Source: Providencia alcalifaciens DSM 30120 (GTDB lineage Bacteria > Pseudomonadota > Gammaproteobacteria > Enterobacterales > Enterobacteriaceae). From it: a DNA stretch of 64,000 nucleotides. The stretch covers positions 181,511 through 245,510 of the forward strand of contig NZ_ABXW01000052.1 in the NCBI RefSeq assembly GCF_000173415.1, read 5' to 3'. A program made the translations under genes and the position numbers. Below, piece after piece: positions 27,255 through 34,560 of this stretch. The notes below the pieces were generated by a model that saw nothing but the letters and a program-made list of their open reading frames with translations, ran no database searches and was not told the DNA's origin. Position 1 is the stretch's first letter; each line of letters opens with the position of its first letter.

Positions 27255-27287
27255 GAGCATCATATATCTTGATGCTCTTTATTATTT
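27255..27287 (+). terminator. Intra-operon terminator/attenuator between prgI and prgJ
   Basis: GAGCATCA (27255-27262) pairs perfectly with TGATGCTC (27270-27277) across a 7-base loop and is followed by TTTATTATTTAT. The structure is intrinsic-terminator-like with an imperfect U-tract, so partial readthrough into prgJ, prgK and orgAB is expected. It would give more needle than rod mRNA, or mark a processed 3' end. Confidence 0.6.
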
Positions 27288-27300
27288 ATAGGAAATATCT

Positions 27301-27594
27301 ATGCTACCTATTTCATCAATAAGTCCTATTGCAACCGTAGTTGATACTGTTTCTCCTGTTTCAGTCTCATCTTTAGAAGAAACCGTTAAAAAATTATTTT
27401 CTGAGTATGCAGCCAATGCAAATGCAGAAAAGAAAAATATTATTGAAAAATCACAAAGTATTGACCCAAGTAATCCCGTACAAGTACTCAATTTACAGGA
27501 TCAAGTTGGCAAATACACATTAGCCTTAAATATGGTCAGTACACTTACACATAAAGTGACATCAAGTATTGATTCTGTCATAAAAGCACAATAA
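27301..27594 (+). CDS. prgJ: T3SS inner rod protein PrgJ/MxiI (SctI)
   Basis: 97 residues (PrgJ 101, MxiI 97). The C-terminal half VLNLQDQVGKYTLALNMVSTLTHKVTSSIDSVIKAQ carries the conserved rod motif (LQxxVxxYxLxxxLxSxLxxKVxxxIxxIxKxQ). It forms the socket between export gate and needle. A GGAAATATCT leader precedes the ATG. Confidence 0.94.
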   Translation: MLPISSISPIATVVDTVSPVSVSSLEETVKKLFSEYAANANAEKKNIIEKSQSIDPSNPVQVLNLQDQVGKYTLALNMVSTLTHKVTSSIDSVIKAQ

Positions 27595-27597
27595 ACC

Positions 27598-27624
27598 ATG
27601 AGCATATTAAAAAATTTTTATTGA
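27598..27624 (+). other. Out-of-frame start and A6T5 tract of prgK (frameshift or slippage site)
   Basis: The only ATG near the prgK start is at 27598, 3 bases after the prgJ stop. It reads MSILKNFY and stops at TGA 27622. Moving to the -1 frame inside AAAAAATTTTT (27609-27619) joins it to the prgK frame and gives MSILKNFLLISFIGLLLGC, an excellent lipoprotein signal peptide. The tract contains A AAA AAT and A AAT TTT, which both fit X XXY YYZ slippery heptamers. Confidence 0.7.
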
Positions 27625-28343
27625 TTAGTTTTATTGGTTTATTGCTTGGTTGTGATAATCAATTATTACTGAGCAATCTCAGCCAGCGCCAAAGTAATGA
27701 AGTTCTCGCAATTTTGCAGGAGCATGGTGTCGATGCCAACCGTAAACAAGATTCCAAAAATGGGGACTCTATACGCGTGGCACCCAATGACTTTGTGATT
27801 GCTGTTGATTTACTGCGCCAATATAACTTGCCATCGAAAGATCCCGTGGAAATTATTGATGCTTTCCCTGGTGACTCTCTTGTCGCATCACCACAGGCAG
27901 AACGTACACGACTCCTTTCTCTCATTGAACAGCGTCTGGAACAATCATTACTGACTATCCCCAATGTCGTGAATGCTCGCGTGCATGTCAGTTACCCTAT
28001 TTCCGGTAATGGTCCCGTGAAACAGGCACAAAAAGTCTCGAGCTTAGTCACTTATTCTGGAAATGAAGATCCGAAAGTCATGATGAACAAGATTAAACTG
28101 TTTTTAAACAATAGTTTTGCCGAAACAACGTATGACAATGTCTCTGTTGTGATTGTTAGCCGCCCTCCTTTACTCTACCAAACCAAAAATGGTCCAACAC
28201 CTGCATTTAACCCTGTCATTGCATCCGCTTTAGTCACAGCGTTAATTGGTTTGTTAATCGCACTCGGCTTGTATCTGTATCAACGCAATAATAAACAGCA
28301 CGAAGAAGAAACGGAGAAATCAAGCCATGCCCCTGTTGAGTAA
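27621..28343 (+). CDS. prgK: T3SS inner-membrane ring lipoprotein PrgK/MxiJ (SctJ), 5' end in another frame
   Basis: The open frame from a TTG at 27621 gives 240 residues. The lipobox LLGC is followed by NLSQRQSNEVLAILQEHGV, close to NLSQRQANEI of MxiJ. Then come FPGDSLVASPQAERTRLLSLIEQRLEQSL and a C-terminal transmembrane helix (ASALVTALIGLLIALGLYLY, ~205-225), all hallmarks of the SctJ family. It builds the inner ring with PrgH. As it stands the N-terminus MISFIGLLLGC lacks any positive n-region and the TTG has no ribosome-binding site. The natural start is the ATG at 27598 after a one-base frame change in an A6T5 tract. It overlaps orgA by 17 bp. Confidence 0.88.
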   Translation: MISFIGLLLGCDNQLLLSNLSQRQSNEVLAILQEHGVDANRKQDSKNGDSIRVAPNDFVIAVDLLRQYNLPSKDPVEIIDAFPGDSLVASPQAERTRLLSLIEQRLEQSLLTIPNVVNARVHVSYPISGNGPVKQAQKVSSLVTYSGNEDPKVMMNKIKLFLNNSFAETTYDNVSVVIVSRPPLLYQTKNGPTPAFNPVIASALVTALIGLLIALGLYLYQRNNKQHEEETEKSSHAPVE

Positions 28344-28878
28344 ACTACTCGTTGACCAAAAAAATATTTTCTTAGCGCCCGGAGAGTATTTTCACTCTGA
28401 GTTTATCGGTACTCACTATCATCAATTACCCCCACTGTTACAAAAACAGCAGAATTCTCAGCTTATTGAGCAATATCAGTTGGGGTTACCGAATGAAAAT
28501 ACGCCTATTTTACCGGAGGTCTTGGCGGATAATTGGTCACGAATACCCTCTATTGCATGGGGATTAGGTGTTATACAACATTCATCTCCACTCCCTTGGT
28601 GGGGCGAGTTAACTCAATATCATCAACTACATAGACAATTTACTCATCCGTTATGGCAAAGCCAAATACACCAAATTGAAACGCCAGAACAGCTACTTGC
28701 GCTAGGCGCAGAGCAACTTTTAATGTGTTTAAACACGTTTGGTGATTGCTATACCACACGCGCGAAATACATGTTTAGTCGTAGTACACAAGCGGTCATT
28801 AATGATTCTGTCAGTGTATTACTACCTTGGAATATTATCGAAGAAACTTGCCATTATGTCAGAGAACACGCAGCCTAA
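28327..28878 (+). CDS. orgA: T3SS sorting-platform accessory protein OrgA/MxiK (SctK)
   Basis: 183 residues (Salmonella OrgA 199). Recognised from position after prgK and motifs such as PSIAWGLGVIQHSSPLPWWGEL and MCLNTFGDCYTTRAKYMFSRS, the WG and Cys/Arg-rich segments of the MxiK/OrgA family. It links PrgH to SpaO pods. Overlaps both prgK (17 bp) and orgB (23 bp). Confidence 0.88.
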   Translation: MPLLSKLLVDQKNIFLAPGEYFHSEFIGTHYHQLPPLLQKQQNSQLIEQYQLGLPNENTPILPEVLADNWSRIPSIAWGLGVIQHSSPLPWWGELTQYHQLHRQFTHPLWQSQIHQIETPEQLLALGAEQLLMCLNTFGDCYTTRAKYMFSRSTQAVINDSVSVLLPWNIIEETCHYVREHAA

Positions 28879-29500
28879 TATCCAGCAAACCATCATTGAA
28901 GATGTATTAATTAAACACCATGCTTTGAATTCTAACCAATATGCGCAATCTGTCGTTAAATACGCTCAACGCAAAGCAAAAGAACATATCCAACATGCCC
29001 AACAAGCCGAGGAAACTCTTTATACCGCAGCATATCAACACGGTTACCAAGATGGGTTACAACAACTGTTACAGGATTTTATTGCCGTATTAGAAGTCAG
29101 TGAAAAGCACTATCAATATACCGTCAACAAAACGGAAGAACGCTTAACGAAAGTGCTAACACATTTATTTGCGGATTTACGTTTGCAAGAAATCATTGCG
29201 GAATACTTTACACAGCTACAACCTGAAACTGCCAAGACACAATTGCACTTACCTACAGAGTTACAGACTAAATTAGGAAAAAAAATCAATGGTATCAAGA
29301 TATTAAACAGCCAAAATAATCATATTTCTCTAGAAGTTGGCAATAAAATCACTCATTTTTCACCCGATGTTGCCGCCAAAAATATACAACCACAAATCCT
29401 ATCGATTTCGGCTCGTTGTCAAATACAACAGCAGCACAAGGAAGCTTATAGTCGCTTGATTCAGCAACTATCAATCTCAAGGAAGCATAATGAAAATTAA
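28856..29500 (+). CDS. orgB: T3SS ATPase regulator OrgB/MxiN (SctL)
   Basis: 214 residues from ATG 28856 (MSENTQPNIQQ); the longer frame to 28739 overlaps orgA and encodes an unlikely leader. N-terminal coiled coil (KYAQRKAKEHIQHAQQAEET) followed by a FliH/SctL-type C-terminal domain (LTHLFADLRLQEIIAEYF, ISLEVGNKITHFSPDVAAKNI). It dimerises, connects ATPase InvC to SpaO and restrains ATP hydrolysis. Confidence 0.88.
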   Translation: MSENTQPNIQQTIIEDVLIKHHALNSNQYAQSVVKYAQRKAKEHIQHAQQAEETLYTAAYQHGYQDGLQQLLQDFIAVLEVSEKHYQYTVNKTEERLTKVLTHLFADLRLQEIIAEYFTQLQPETAKTQLHLPTELQTKLGKKINGIKILNSQNNHISLEVGNKITHFSPDVAAKNIQPQILSISARCQIQQQHKEAYSRLIQQLSISRKHNEN

Positions 29501-29972
29501 TCCAAACTCACTAAATCTTTTATCAACACCGCGTACTTATGAAACTCCACCAGTAAGTACATCTGATCTACATACAAGAATGAATACCCGCAGGAAACCT
29601 AATCACATCATGAAAGACATACAAAATTACCACGAAAAAAACATACCTCACATTTCAGAGAATGCAGAAGAAAAATTAAACCTATTTATTCAAGAATTTA
29701 CTAATCAAGATAGTCAAAAATCACAATTTCTTCTTGTGTTTAAAACCATGATTAATTTAAACCGTAAAGACAAAGAATCATTCATTGCAAACGTCGCACA
29801 GACATTAAAATCTTCATCTGAAGCCTCCCCGTCTTTATATGAAGATTTTACTAAATCACTTCAACGTTATATGGCAATAACATTCATGAATGCCCCATTT
29901 ACAGAGCAATTAAACAAAAATATGACGAATTTTAATATTGAAGGTGATGATGAGGATATAAATGAATTATAG
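29490..29972 (+). CDS. OrgC-position T3SS protein, function uncertain
   Basis: 160 residues, hydrophilic and helical, overlapping orgB by 11 bp and ending the prg-org operon. In Salmonella this place holds OrgC, a secreted protein of similar size (~150 aa) reported to speed needle polymerisation. I cannot confirm sequence homology by eye. The first ~55 residues are S/T/P-rich and lack regular structure, as in a T3SS secretion signal. Residues ~60-145 look helical (NAEEKLNLFIQEFTN, ESFIANVAQTLKSSS, YEDFTKSLQRYMAITF), and the end is acidic (EGDDEDINEL). The gene is very AT-rich. OrgC homologue, secreted regulator or small chaperone are the options, in that order. Confidence 0.7.
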   Translation: MKINPNSLNLLSTPRTYETPPVSTSDLHTRMNTRRKPNHIMKDIQNYHEKNIPHISENAEEKLNLFIQEFTNQDSQKSQFLLVFKTMINLNRKDKESFIANVAQTLKSSSEASPSLYEDFTKSLQRYMAITFMNAPFTEQLNKNMTNFNIEGDDEDINEL

Positions 29973-30311
29973 TATATATAAACTGAATGATTAATTTCCC
30001 CTTTATTCTTATTCATATCATATCCCCCTCTTCCGACGAATAACTATAAGCCTAGGTTATGTTTTTTATAATCTATGCTTTTTCATATTATCTTTTTCAA
30101 AAAATATAAAAAAAACAAATTTGAAATTGATATATACAATCACTGGTAGTAGTTTAAATTTACATCACCAAAACACATTGTTTGATTTAAAAAAACGCTT
30201 TAATTTTTCATCTATCCGATACTTACTGTTTTTTTATATTGAACACTATTTTACTGGCAGTTACGATGTCTATATTTAATTTTATATTGAACTATATTTG
30301 TGGGAAATACT
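29973..30311 (+). other. AT-rich gap upstream of the winged-helix regulator
   Basis: No open frame or clear terminator is seen. The high A+T content and the isolated gene downstream suggest a promoter, possibly silenced by H-NS. A TATTCAT at 30010-30016 matches the invF/prgH repeat core, but such a heptamer is common in AT-rich DNA. Confidence 0.4.
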
Positions 30312-30740
30312 ATGAATAACATGGAATACAATAAAATAGAACCAATGATACTTTTATGTGGTCAAGTCGTGTATGACCCATTAAAGAGAACATTATCCCG
30401 TGGAAAAAGAACAGTAAATTTATCAGAAAATGAATCCTGCCTTTTAAAACTTTTACTATTAAAAACCAATAGTAAACGCGAAGTAATGCATGAGATTTGG
30501 GAAAAACGCGGAACCATTGTGACCGAAAGCAGTTATTACAAGCTTGTTAGACAGTTACGCCAATCCTTCAAAAAAGTAGAATTAGATGAAAACTTGATAA
30601 TGACACTACCAAGGATTGGTGTTTTATACACAGGCGAAAAATCAGAAATGCCAATTTTATCAAGGTCTAATGAACAAAAAAACATGTACTCATATGTTCG
30701 TTGTTTCTTCCAAAAAGTATTTAATCGCTCGTTTCAATAA
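30312..30740 (+). CDS. Stand-alone OmpR/HilA-type winged-helix regulator
   Basis: 142 residues from ATG 30312 (GGGA seven bases upstream; a GTG at 30300 is also in frame). Residues ~10-105 form an OmpR/PhoB-type winged helix: an opening beta hairpin (LLCGQVVYDPLKRTLSRG), NLSENESCLLKLLLLKTNS, the recognition-helix part TESSYYKLVRQLRQSF, and the wing hairpin (IMTLPRIGVLYTG). There is no receiver domain, and the final ~35 residues have no clear membrane helix. HilA, the SPI-1 master activator, has the same DNA-binding domain fused to a long TPR part that is absent here. Its place between the prg-org operon and the pilotin gene suggests a local T3SS regulator, but the target is inferred. Confidence 0.75.
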   Translation: MNNMEYNKIEPMILLCGQVVYDPLKRTLSRGKRTVNLSENESCLLKLLLLKTNSKREVMHEIWEKRGTIVTESSYYKLVRQLRQSFKKVELDENLIMTLPRIGVLYTGEKSEMPILSRSNEQKNMYSYVRCFFQKVFNRSFQ

Positions 30741-30766
30741 GATAGCCTTACCATAGAAGATTAATC

Positions 30767-31192
30767 ATGCCAAAAATTGTTATATCAAAAAATATTCTAC
30801 ATTCTCTATTTATATTGACCTGCTGCTTATTTCTATTTGCATGCAATAACCCCATAAACAAAAAAGAAAATACATTTAATATTCAGGGTGACATCTATAG
30901 CCAATCTCACGATATTCCAGGAGAAGCATTAGTCACACTCTCTGTTACAGAGATAAATGGGAATAGTTATTCAGCAAAAAGTCATTACGATTATACGATG
31001 ACTACACGTCAACCAAGCCGCACTGTGAATTTTTCAATTAACCTACCTGAAAAAATCTCAGCCAAAAATCATTACTTTGGCTTAAGTATACGTATTGAAA
31101 AAAATGGTGAATTATTAATGATGAGTAATCAGATTACGCCACTCAATAAAGATTCATCAGATAGATTATCACTGCGTGTCAATAGCCTTTAA
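30767..31192 (+). CDS. YbaY/YscW-type lipoprotein, probable T3SS pilotin
   Basis: 141 residues. Lipoprotein signal peptide with lipobox LFAC (residues ~23-26, followed by NNP), then a single beta-sandwich domain (NIQGDIYSQSHDIPGEALVTLSVTEI, VNFSINLPEKISAKNHYFGLSIRIEKNGELLMMSNQITPL). This is the YbaY/YscW fold used by secretin pilotins such as YscW/ExsB. Salmonella InvH is an unrelated helical pilotin, and no InvH is present, so this protein probably guides InvG to the outer membrane. It lies 26 bp after the regulator gene. Confidence 0.7.
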   Translation: MPKIVISKNILHSLFILTCCLFLFACNNPINKKENTFNIQGDIYSQSHDIPGEALVTLSVTEINGNSYSAKSHYDYTMTTRQPSRTVNFSINLPEKISAKNHYFGLSIRIEKNGELLMMSNQITPLNKDSSDRLSLRVNSL

Positions 31193-31330
31193 ACCAACAT
31201 TATAAAATCTTATTAAATTAGAACACCTAGCAGGAATTCGATTAATTCTTTTTATTTCCAAACTATTCAATAAAAAATGGAATAAATAGCAAATATAATC
31301 ATCTTGAATAAATCAGAGCGGTGCCTTTTC

Positions 31331-31374
31331 CCCATTTAATTCGATGCATCAATTTAACATTCGAATTAAATGGG
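31331..31374. promoter_or_regulatory. 14-bp perfect inverted repeat upstream of the inverse autotransporter
   Basis: CCCATTTAATTCGA (31331-31344) and TCGAATTAAATGGG (31361-31374), 16-base spacer, 69 bp before the autotransporter ATG. No T-run follows on either strand, so it is more likely an operator or leader stem-loop than an intrinsic terminator. Confidence 0.5.
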
Positions 31375-31443
31375 TCATCGTGATTCTTTTCAACAAACAC
31401 CTCTGAATTCTATTATGCCAATCTTATTTATTGGAGTTATTTC

Positions 31444-33177
31444 ATGTATTACAGGTCAAGGAATTTAATTCCTCGTCGTTTAAAATTCACTGCATGGATA
31501 AACATAGCGATACAAATTAGCTTCCCACTCGTGTCGATCTTCATCCCAATGGTAGCAAGTGCCTTTACTGAAGATAGAAATAAGCATCAGAAGCCATTAT
31601 CGCAGAATAATAAATATTTTTTCTTTAAAGAAACGCAAGCCTATACCTTACAAATTGGTGAGACAACAAGAAGCATTGCTGAAAAATACCATATAAACCT
31701 ACAGCAACTCCAACAGCTCAATCAATTTAGAACGTTTGCTTATTCTTTTGAGAATATAAAACCGGGCACTGAAATTGATATTCCCACTTCACCTTTATCA
31801 CCACGTGAACAGGAGAACCTACGACCTATAGTGGCACCTGAAGCATCCACTGAAAACCAACTTATTTTGGCACAGTTTGTCTCAAAGACAGGGCAATTTT
31901 TCACAACTAAACCCACAAATGAAAAGACCAAAGCCTTTGCGCGTGAACTCGTCACAACTACAGCAAGTAGCTACCTACAAGATTGGTTTAATCATTTTGG
32001 AAGTTCACAGATTAAACTCGAAGCAGATAAAAAGTTCTCATTAAAAAACTCACAAATTGACTTACTGCTTCCACTTTACGAAACAGAAAATAATTTATTG
32101 TTCACCCAAACAAGCTTGCACCGTAAAGAAGGACGTATCGAAACCAACCTTGGATTAGGGACTCGTTGGTATGGTGAAAACCAGATGATCGGTGGAAATA
32201 GTTTTTTTGACTATGATATCTCTCGTAAACACTCCCGTTTAGGGTTAGGTGTCGAGTACCGCCGTGACTTTTTAAAACTTTCCGCTAACAGCTACCACCG
32301 ATTAAGTGGCTGGCGTAATTCCCGCGATTTAGCCGATTATTCCACTCGCCCTGCTAATGGTTGGGATCTTCGAGCTGAAGGTTGGCTACCCATTTATCCA
32401 CATATAGGGGGTAAACTGACATATGAACAGTTTTATGGAGAAGAAGCCGCTCTATTTGGTACTAAAAATCGCCAAAATAACCCTTATTCAATTACAGCTG
32501 GCATTAATTATACCCCAATTCCATTGATCACATTGAATGGAGAACATCGTCAAGGTAAGGCGAGTAAGCAAGATTCGCGTATTGGTTTAAAGCTGAGCTA
32601 CCAATTTGGAAAATCGTTCAAACAACACTTAGATCCTGATGCAGTCGGAGAATTCCGCTCGTTAATGGGCAATCGTTATGACTTTGTCAGTCGCAACAAC
32701 CATATCTTGTTAGATTACAAAAAAAACGACACTATTTATCTCAACATGAACGCATCCATAACAGGTATTTCAGGGGAAAAAATCCCCCTGAAATATACCA
32801 TTAATAGTCAATATGGTTTTAACCGCATCAATTGGCATGCCGATAGCCTCGTTGCCGCTGGCGGTCAAGTTATTGATGAAAAAAATGGTGCGTATAGCAT
32901 TATTCTCCCGACCTATAAATCCGGAGGAAAAGTACAAAACCGCTATACCATAAACGCTGTTGCGGTTGATTCGAAAGGTAATATTTCTCCAAATGCTATA
33001 TTACAAGTACAAGTTACACAACCTACTATTTTTTCTGCTAATAGCCCTCTTACACCTACAATCAATTTAGTTACGAACGGTACACCTGCTTTTACAGGCA
33101 TAAAAGATAATAAACCAGCGAGCAAGCTGTTAAAAATGGCAGACCCATATATACATAACAACCACCACAAGATTTGA
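31444..33177 (+). CDS. Inverse autotransporter (intimin/invasin family) with LysM domain
   Basis: 577 residues, TTGGAG ribosome-binding site. The extended signal peptide contains RRLKFTAWINIAIQISFPLV, the conserved leader of intimin/invasin proteins. A LysM domain follows at ~64-112 (YTLQIGETTRSIAEKYHINL, then ENIKPGTEIDIP), which would bind peptidoglycan. The 12-strand inverse-autotransporter barrel (~170-420) includes GLGTRWYGENQMIGGNSFFD and LGVEYRRDFLKLSANSYHRL. The last ~150 residues hold one bacterial Ig-like domain (YTINSQYGFNRINWHADSL) and a short tail. The passenger is small compared with intimin (>900 aa), so it may be a short adhesin of the YchO type. Its location suggests host attachment assisting the T3SS. 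Confidence 0.88.
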   Translation: MYYRSRNLIPRRLKFTAWINIAIQISFPLVSIFIPMVASAFTEDRNKHQKPLSQNNKYFFFKETQAYTLQIGETTRSIAEKYHINLQQLQQLNQFRTFAYSFENIKPGTEIDIPTSPLSPREQENLRPIVAPEASTENQLILAQFVSKTGQFFTTKPTNEKTKAFARELVTTTASSYLQDWFNHFGSSQIKLEADKKFSLKNSQIDLLLPLYETENNLLFTQTSLHRKEGRIETNLGLGTRWYGENQMIGGNSFFDYDISRKHSRLGLGVEYRRDFLKLSANSYHRLSGWRNSRDLADYSTRPANGWDLRAEGWLPIYPHIGGKLTYEQFYGEEAALFGTKNRQNNPYSITAGINYTPIPLITLNGEHRQGKASKQDSRIGLKLSYQFGKSFKQHLDPDAVGEFRSLMGNRYDFVSRNNHILLDYKKNDTIYLNMNASITGISGEKIPLKYTINSQYGFNRINWHADSLVAAGGQVIDEKNGAYSIILPTYKSGGKVQNRYTINAVAVDSKGNISPNAILQVQVTQPTIFSANSPLTPTINLVTNGTPAFTGIKDNKPASKLLKMADPYIHNNHHKI

Positions 33178-33410
33178 AGAAACACACTCTTTTCATTTTT
33201 ACCCTAGAAAATTGTAATACCGATATAGTGCTCATAAATTATTAGTGATTTTTAGATATACCTATAAGTCATAATATGAGTTTAGTCACATCTATATAAT
33301 GGTTTTCAAATCAAAAAATGTAATGAAAAATCCTTTACTACTAAAGTAGCATACTGCTTAGTAACAATTTGACTTAAAAGGACTGATGGCCATTTTTAAT
33401 GCCAATCATC

Positions 33411-33448
33411 ATAAAAAGCACTCAATTATCTTTTTCATTTTGAGTGCT
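33411..33448 (-). terminator. Terminator-like hairpin, minus-strand orientation, no annotated gene
   Basis: AGCACTCAA (33417-33425) pairs with TTGAGTGCT (33440-33448). Read on the minus strand, the stem is followed by TTTTTATGATG. No protein gene ends here on that strand, so it may terminate an unannotated RNA. Confidence 0.45.
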
Positions 33449-33501
33449 AAAATAACTATCACGCTAGAAACAAAAAAATACAACTCATGAATAAGGATAT
33501 T

Positions 33502-33591
33502 ATGACTTTCATCGTAACACTATTACTTGGCATATTTGAAAGAACAACAAAAAATCGATCAAATAATGATCCTCCTAGTTTGACTCATTAG
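33502..33591 (+). CDS. Possible 29-residue membrane micropeptide
   Basis: ATG at 33502 is preceded by AAGGATATT. The frame reads MTFIVTLLLGIFERTTKNRS, then nine more residues rich in N, D and P, ending at TAG 33591. A short hydrophobic N-terminal helix with a charged C-terminal tail resembles small membrane proteins and type I toxin peptides. A frame this short can occur by chance, and no homologue is recognised. Confidence 0.25.
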   Translation: MTFIVTLLLGIFERTTKNRSNNDPPSLTH

Positions 33592-34047
33592 TGGAATAAA
33601 CTTATAGCATGAAAGAAACAAACCAAATTAAGGGTAATTAAATATAAAAACCCAATATTGTTAATATTTTATTTCCTGTTTTTTTGGCATCAAATATCGA
33701 AATATGACAAATTCACAACACATCATGTTGATCAAAAACAATACATTAAAATTTACATTTGTTCTAACATTACGTAAATTCAAATTCAAATCATTGAAAA
33801 TGATAACTTAATTTTAGGATTAAATATTTAAGAAAAATAATAATAGGTATGTGGATATTTAAAACGTCATTTTGAGACTAATTGAAAACAATTATAAGTA
33901 TAGTATATCATTCAGTGAGTGGCACTTGATGGTCACTATATATTTAACCAAAAATGAAAAAACACAGATTATATTAAATGTCATTTATAGAATCTGAGAA
34001 CCCACATTGATTGTTATCTCAACAATATAATTTAATAGAGAATATTT

Positions 34048-34332
34048 ATGAATAGAAAATTTCCTGTAGCTTATGCCGTTGGACAAAAAATAAAATCATT
34101 AAGAAAATCTCAAGGTTATACTGTATTCCAGTTAGCAAGAGAGTGTAATATCAGCGAACAACAGCTATTTCGTTATGAACGTGGTGTTAATCGAATTGAT
34201 ATAGATTGCTTAGCAAGAGTAACAAAAATATTAGATGTTAATATCAGTGATATATTTTGTGATATATTCCAAGACAATCAAGATATTAAATATGAAAATA
34301 AAAACCAAGAATCCGTTGAGTCTTACGCATAG
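34048..34332 (+). CDS. MrpJ-like XRE-family fimbria/motility regulator
   Basis: 94 residues. Helix-turn-helix at ~12-66 (VGQKIKSLRKSQGYTVFQLA, then ISEQQLFRYERGVNRIDIDC). The [SQ]QQxxRYE element is typical of MrpJ-group regulators of Proteus and Providencia, which repress flagella and act on fimbrial operons. No fimbrial operon is adjacent; neighbours are an inverse autotransporter and a FUSC protein. An orphan copy, one of three such genes in this window. Confidence 0.82.
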   Translation: MNRKFPVAYAVGQKIKSLRKSQGYTVFQLARECNISEQQLFRYERGVNRIDIDCLARVTKILDVNISDIFCDIFQDNQDIKYENKNQESVESYA

Positions 34333-34411
34333 ATCGCGTAATTATCATTCAATATTTACACCAACGATTTCTTGATTTGAGAAAGTTACTCTATATATGA
34401 TGCATCCGTAT

Positions 34412-34450
34412 AAAAAGTAAAAGCCTATTCAAAGGCTTTTACTTTTTATT
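34412..34450 (+). terminator. Bidirectional rho-independent terminator after the XRE gene
   Basis: AAAAAGTAAAAGCC (34412-34425) pairs perfectly with GGCTTTTACTTTTT (34434-34447) across an 8-base loop. The right arm ends in T's and the left arm begins with A's, so it can work in both directions. Confidence 0.88.
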
Positions 34451-34560
34451 TCATTTCAAATTCTGCCATTACAATATAGACGCTGTTAGACCTCTATTTG
34501 CGATTTTCCTTCACAAGCACTACCCTATACACTGTTTTACTCATCCATCTGCGAAAAACC

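Larger units (their letters stand above)
33178..34047. other. 870-bp AT-rich intergenic region
   Basis: No gene over 50 codons is supported. It contains a hairpin at 33417-33448 oriented as a minus-strand terminator and a possible 29-codon gene at 33502-33591. The last ~250 bp presumably hold the promoter of the MrpJ-like gene at 34048. Confidence 0.5.

Noticed and set aside
30010..30016. TATTCAT matching the invF/prgH repeat core
   Set aside because: A 7-mer of A and T mainly; expected often by chance in this AT-rich DNA and lacking the rest of the 11-bp repeat.
33340..33366. Small hairpins near CTACTAAAGTAG
   Set aside because: Stems of 5 bp, not better than expected by chance.
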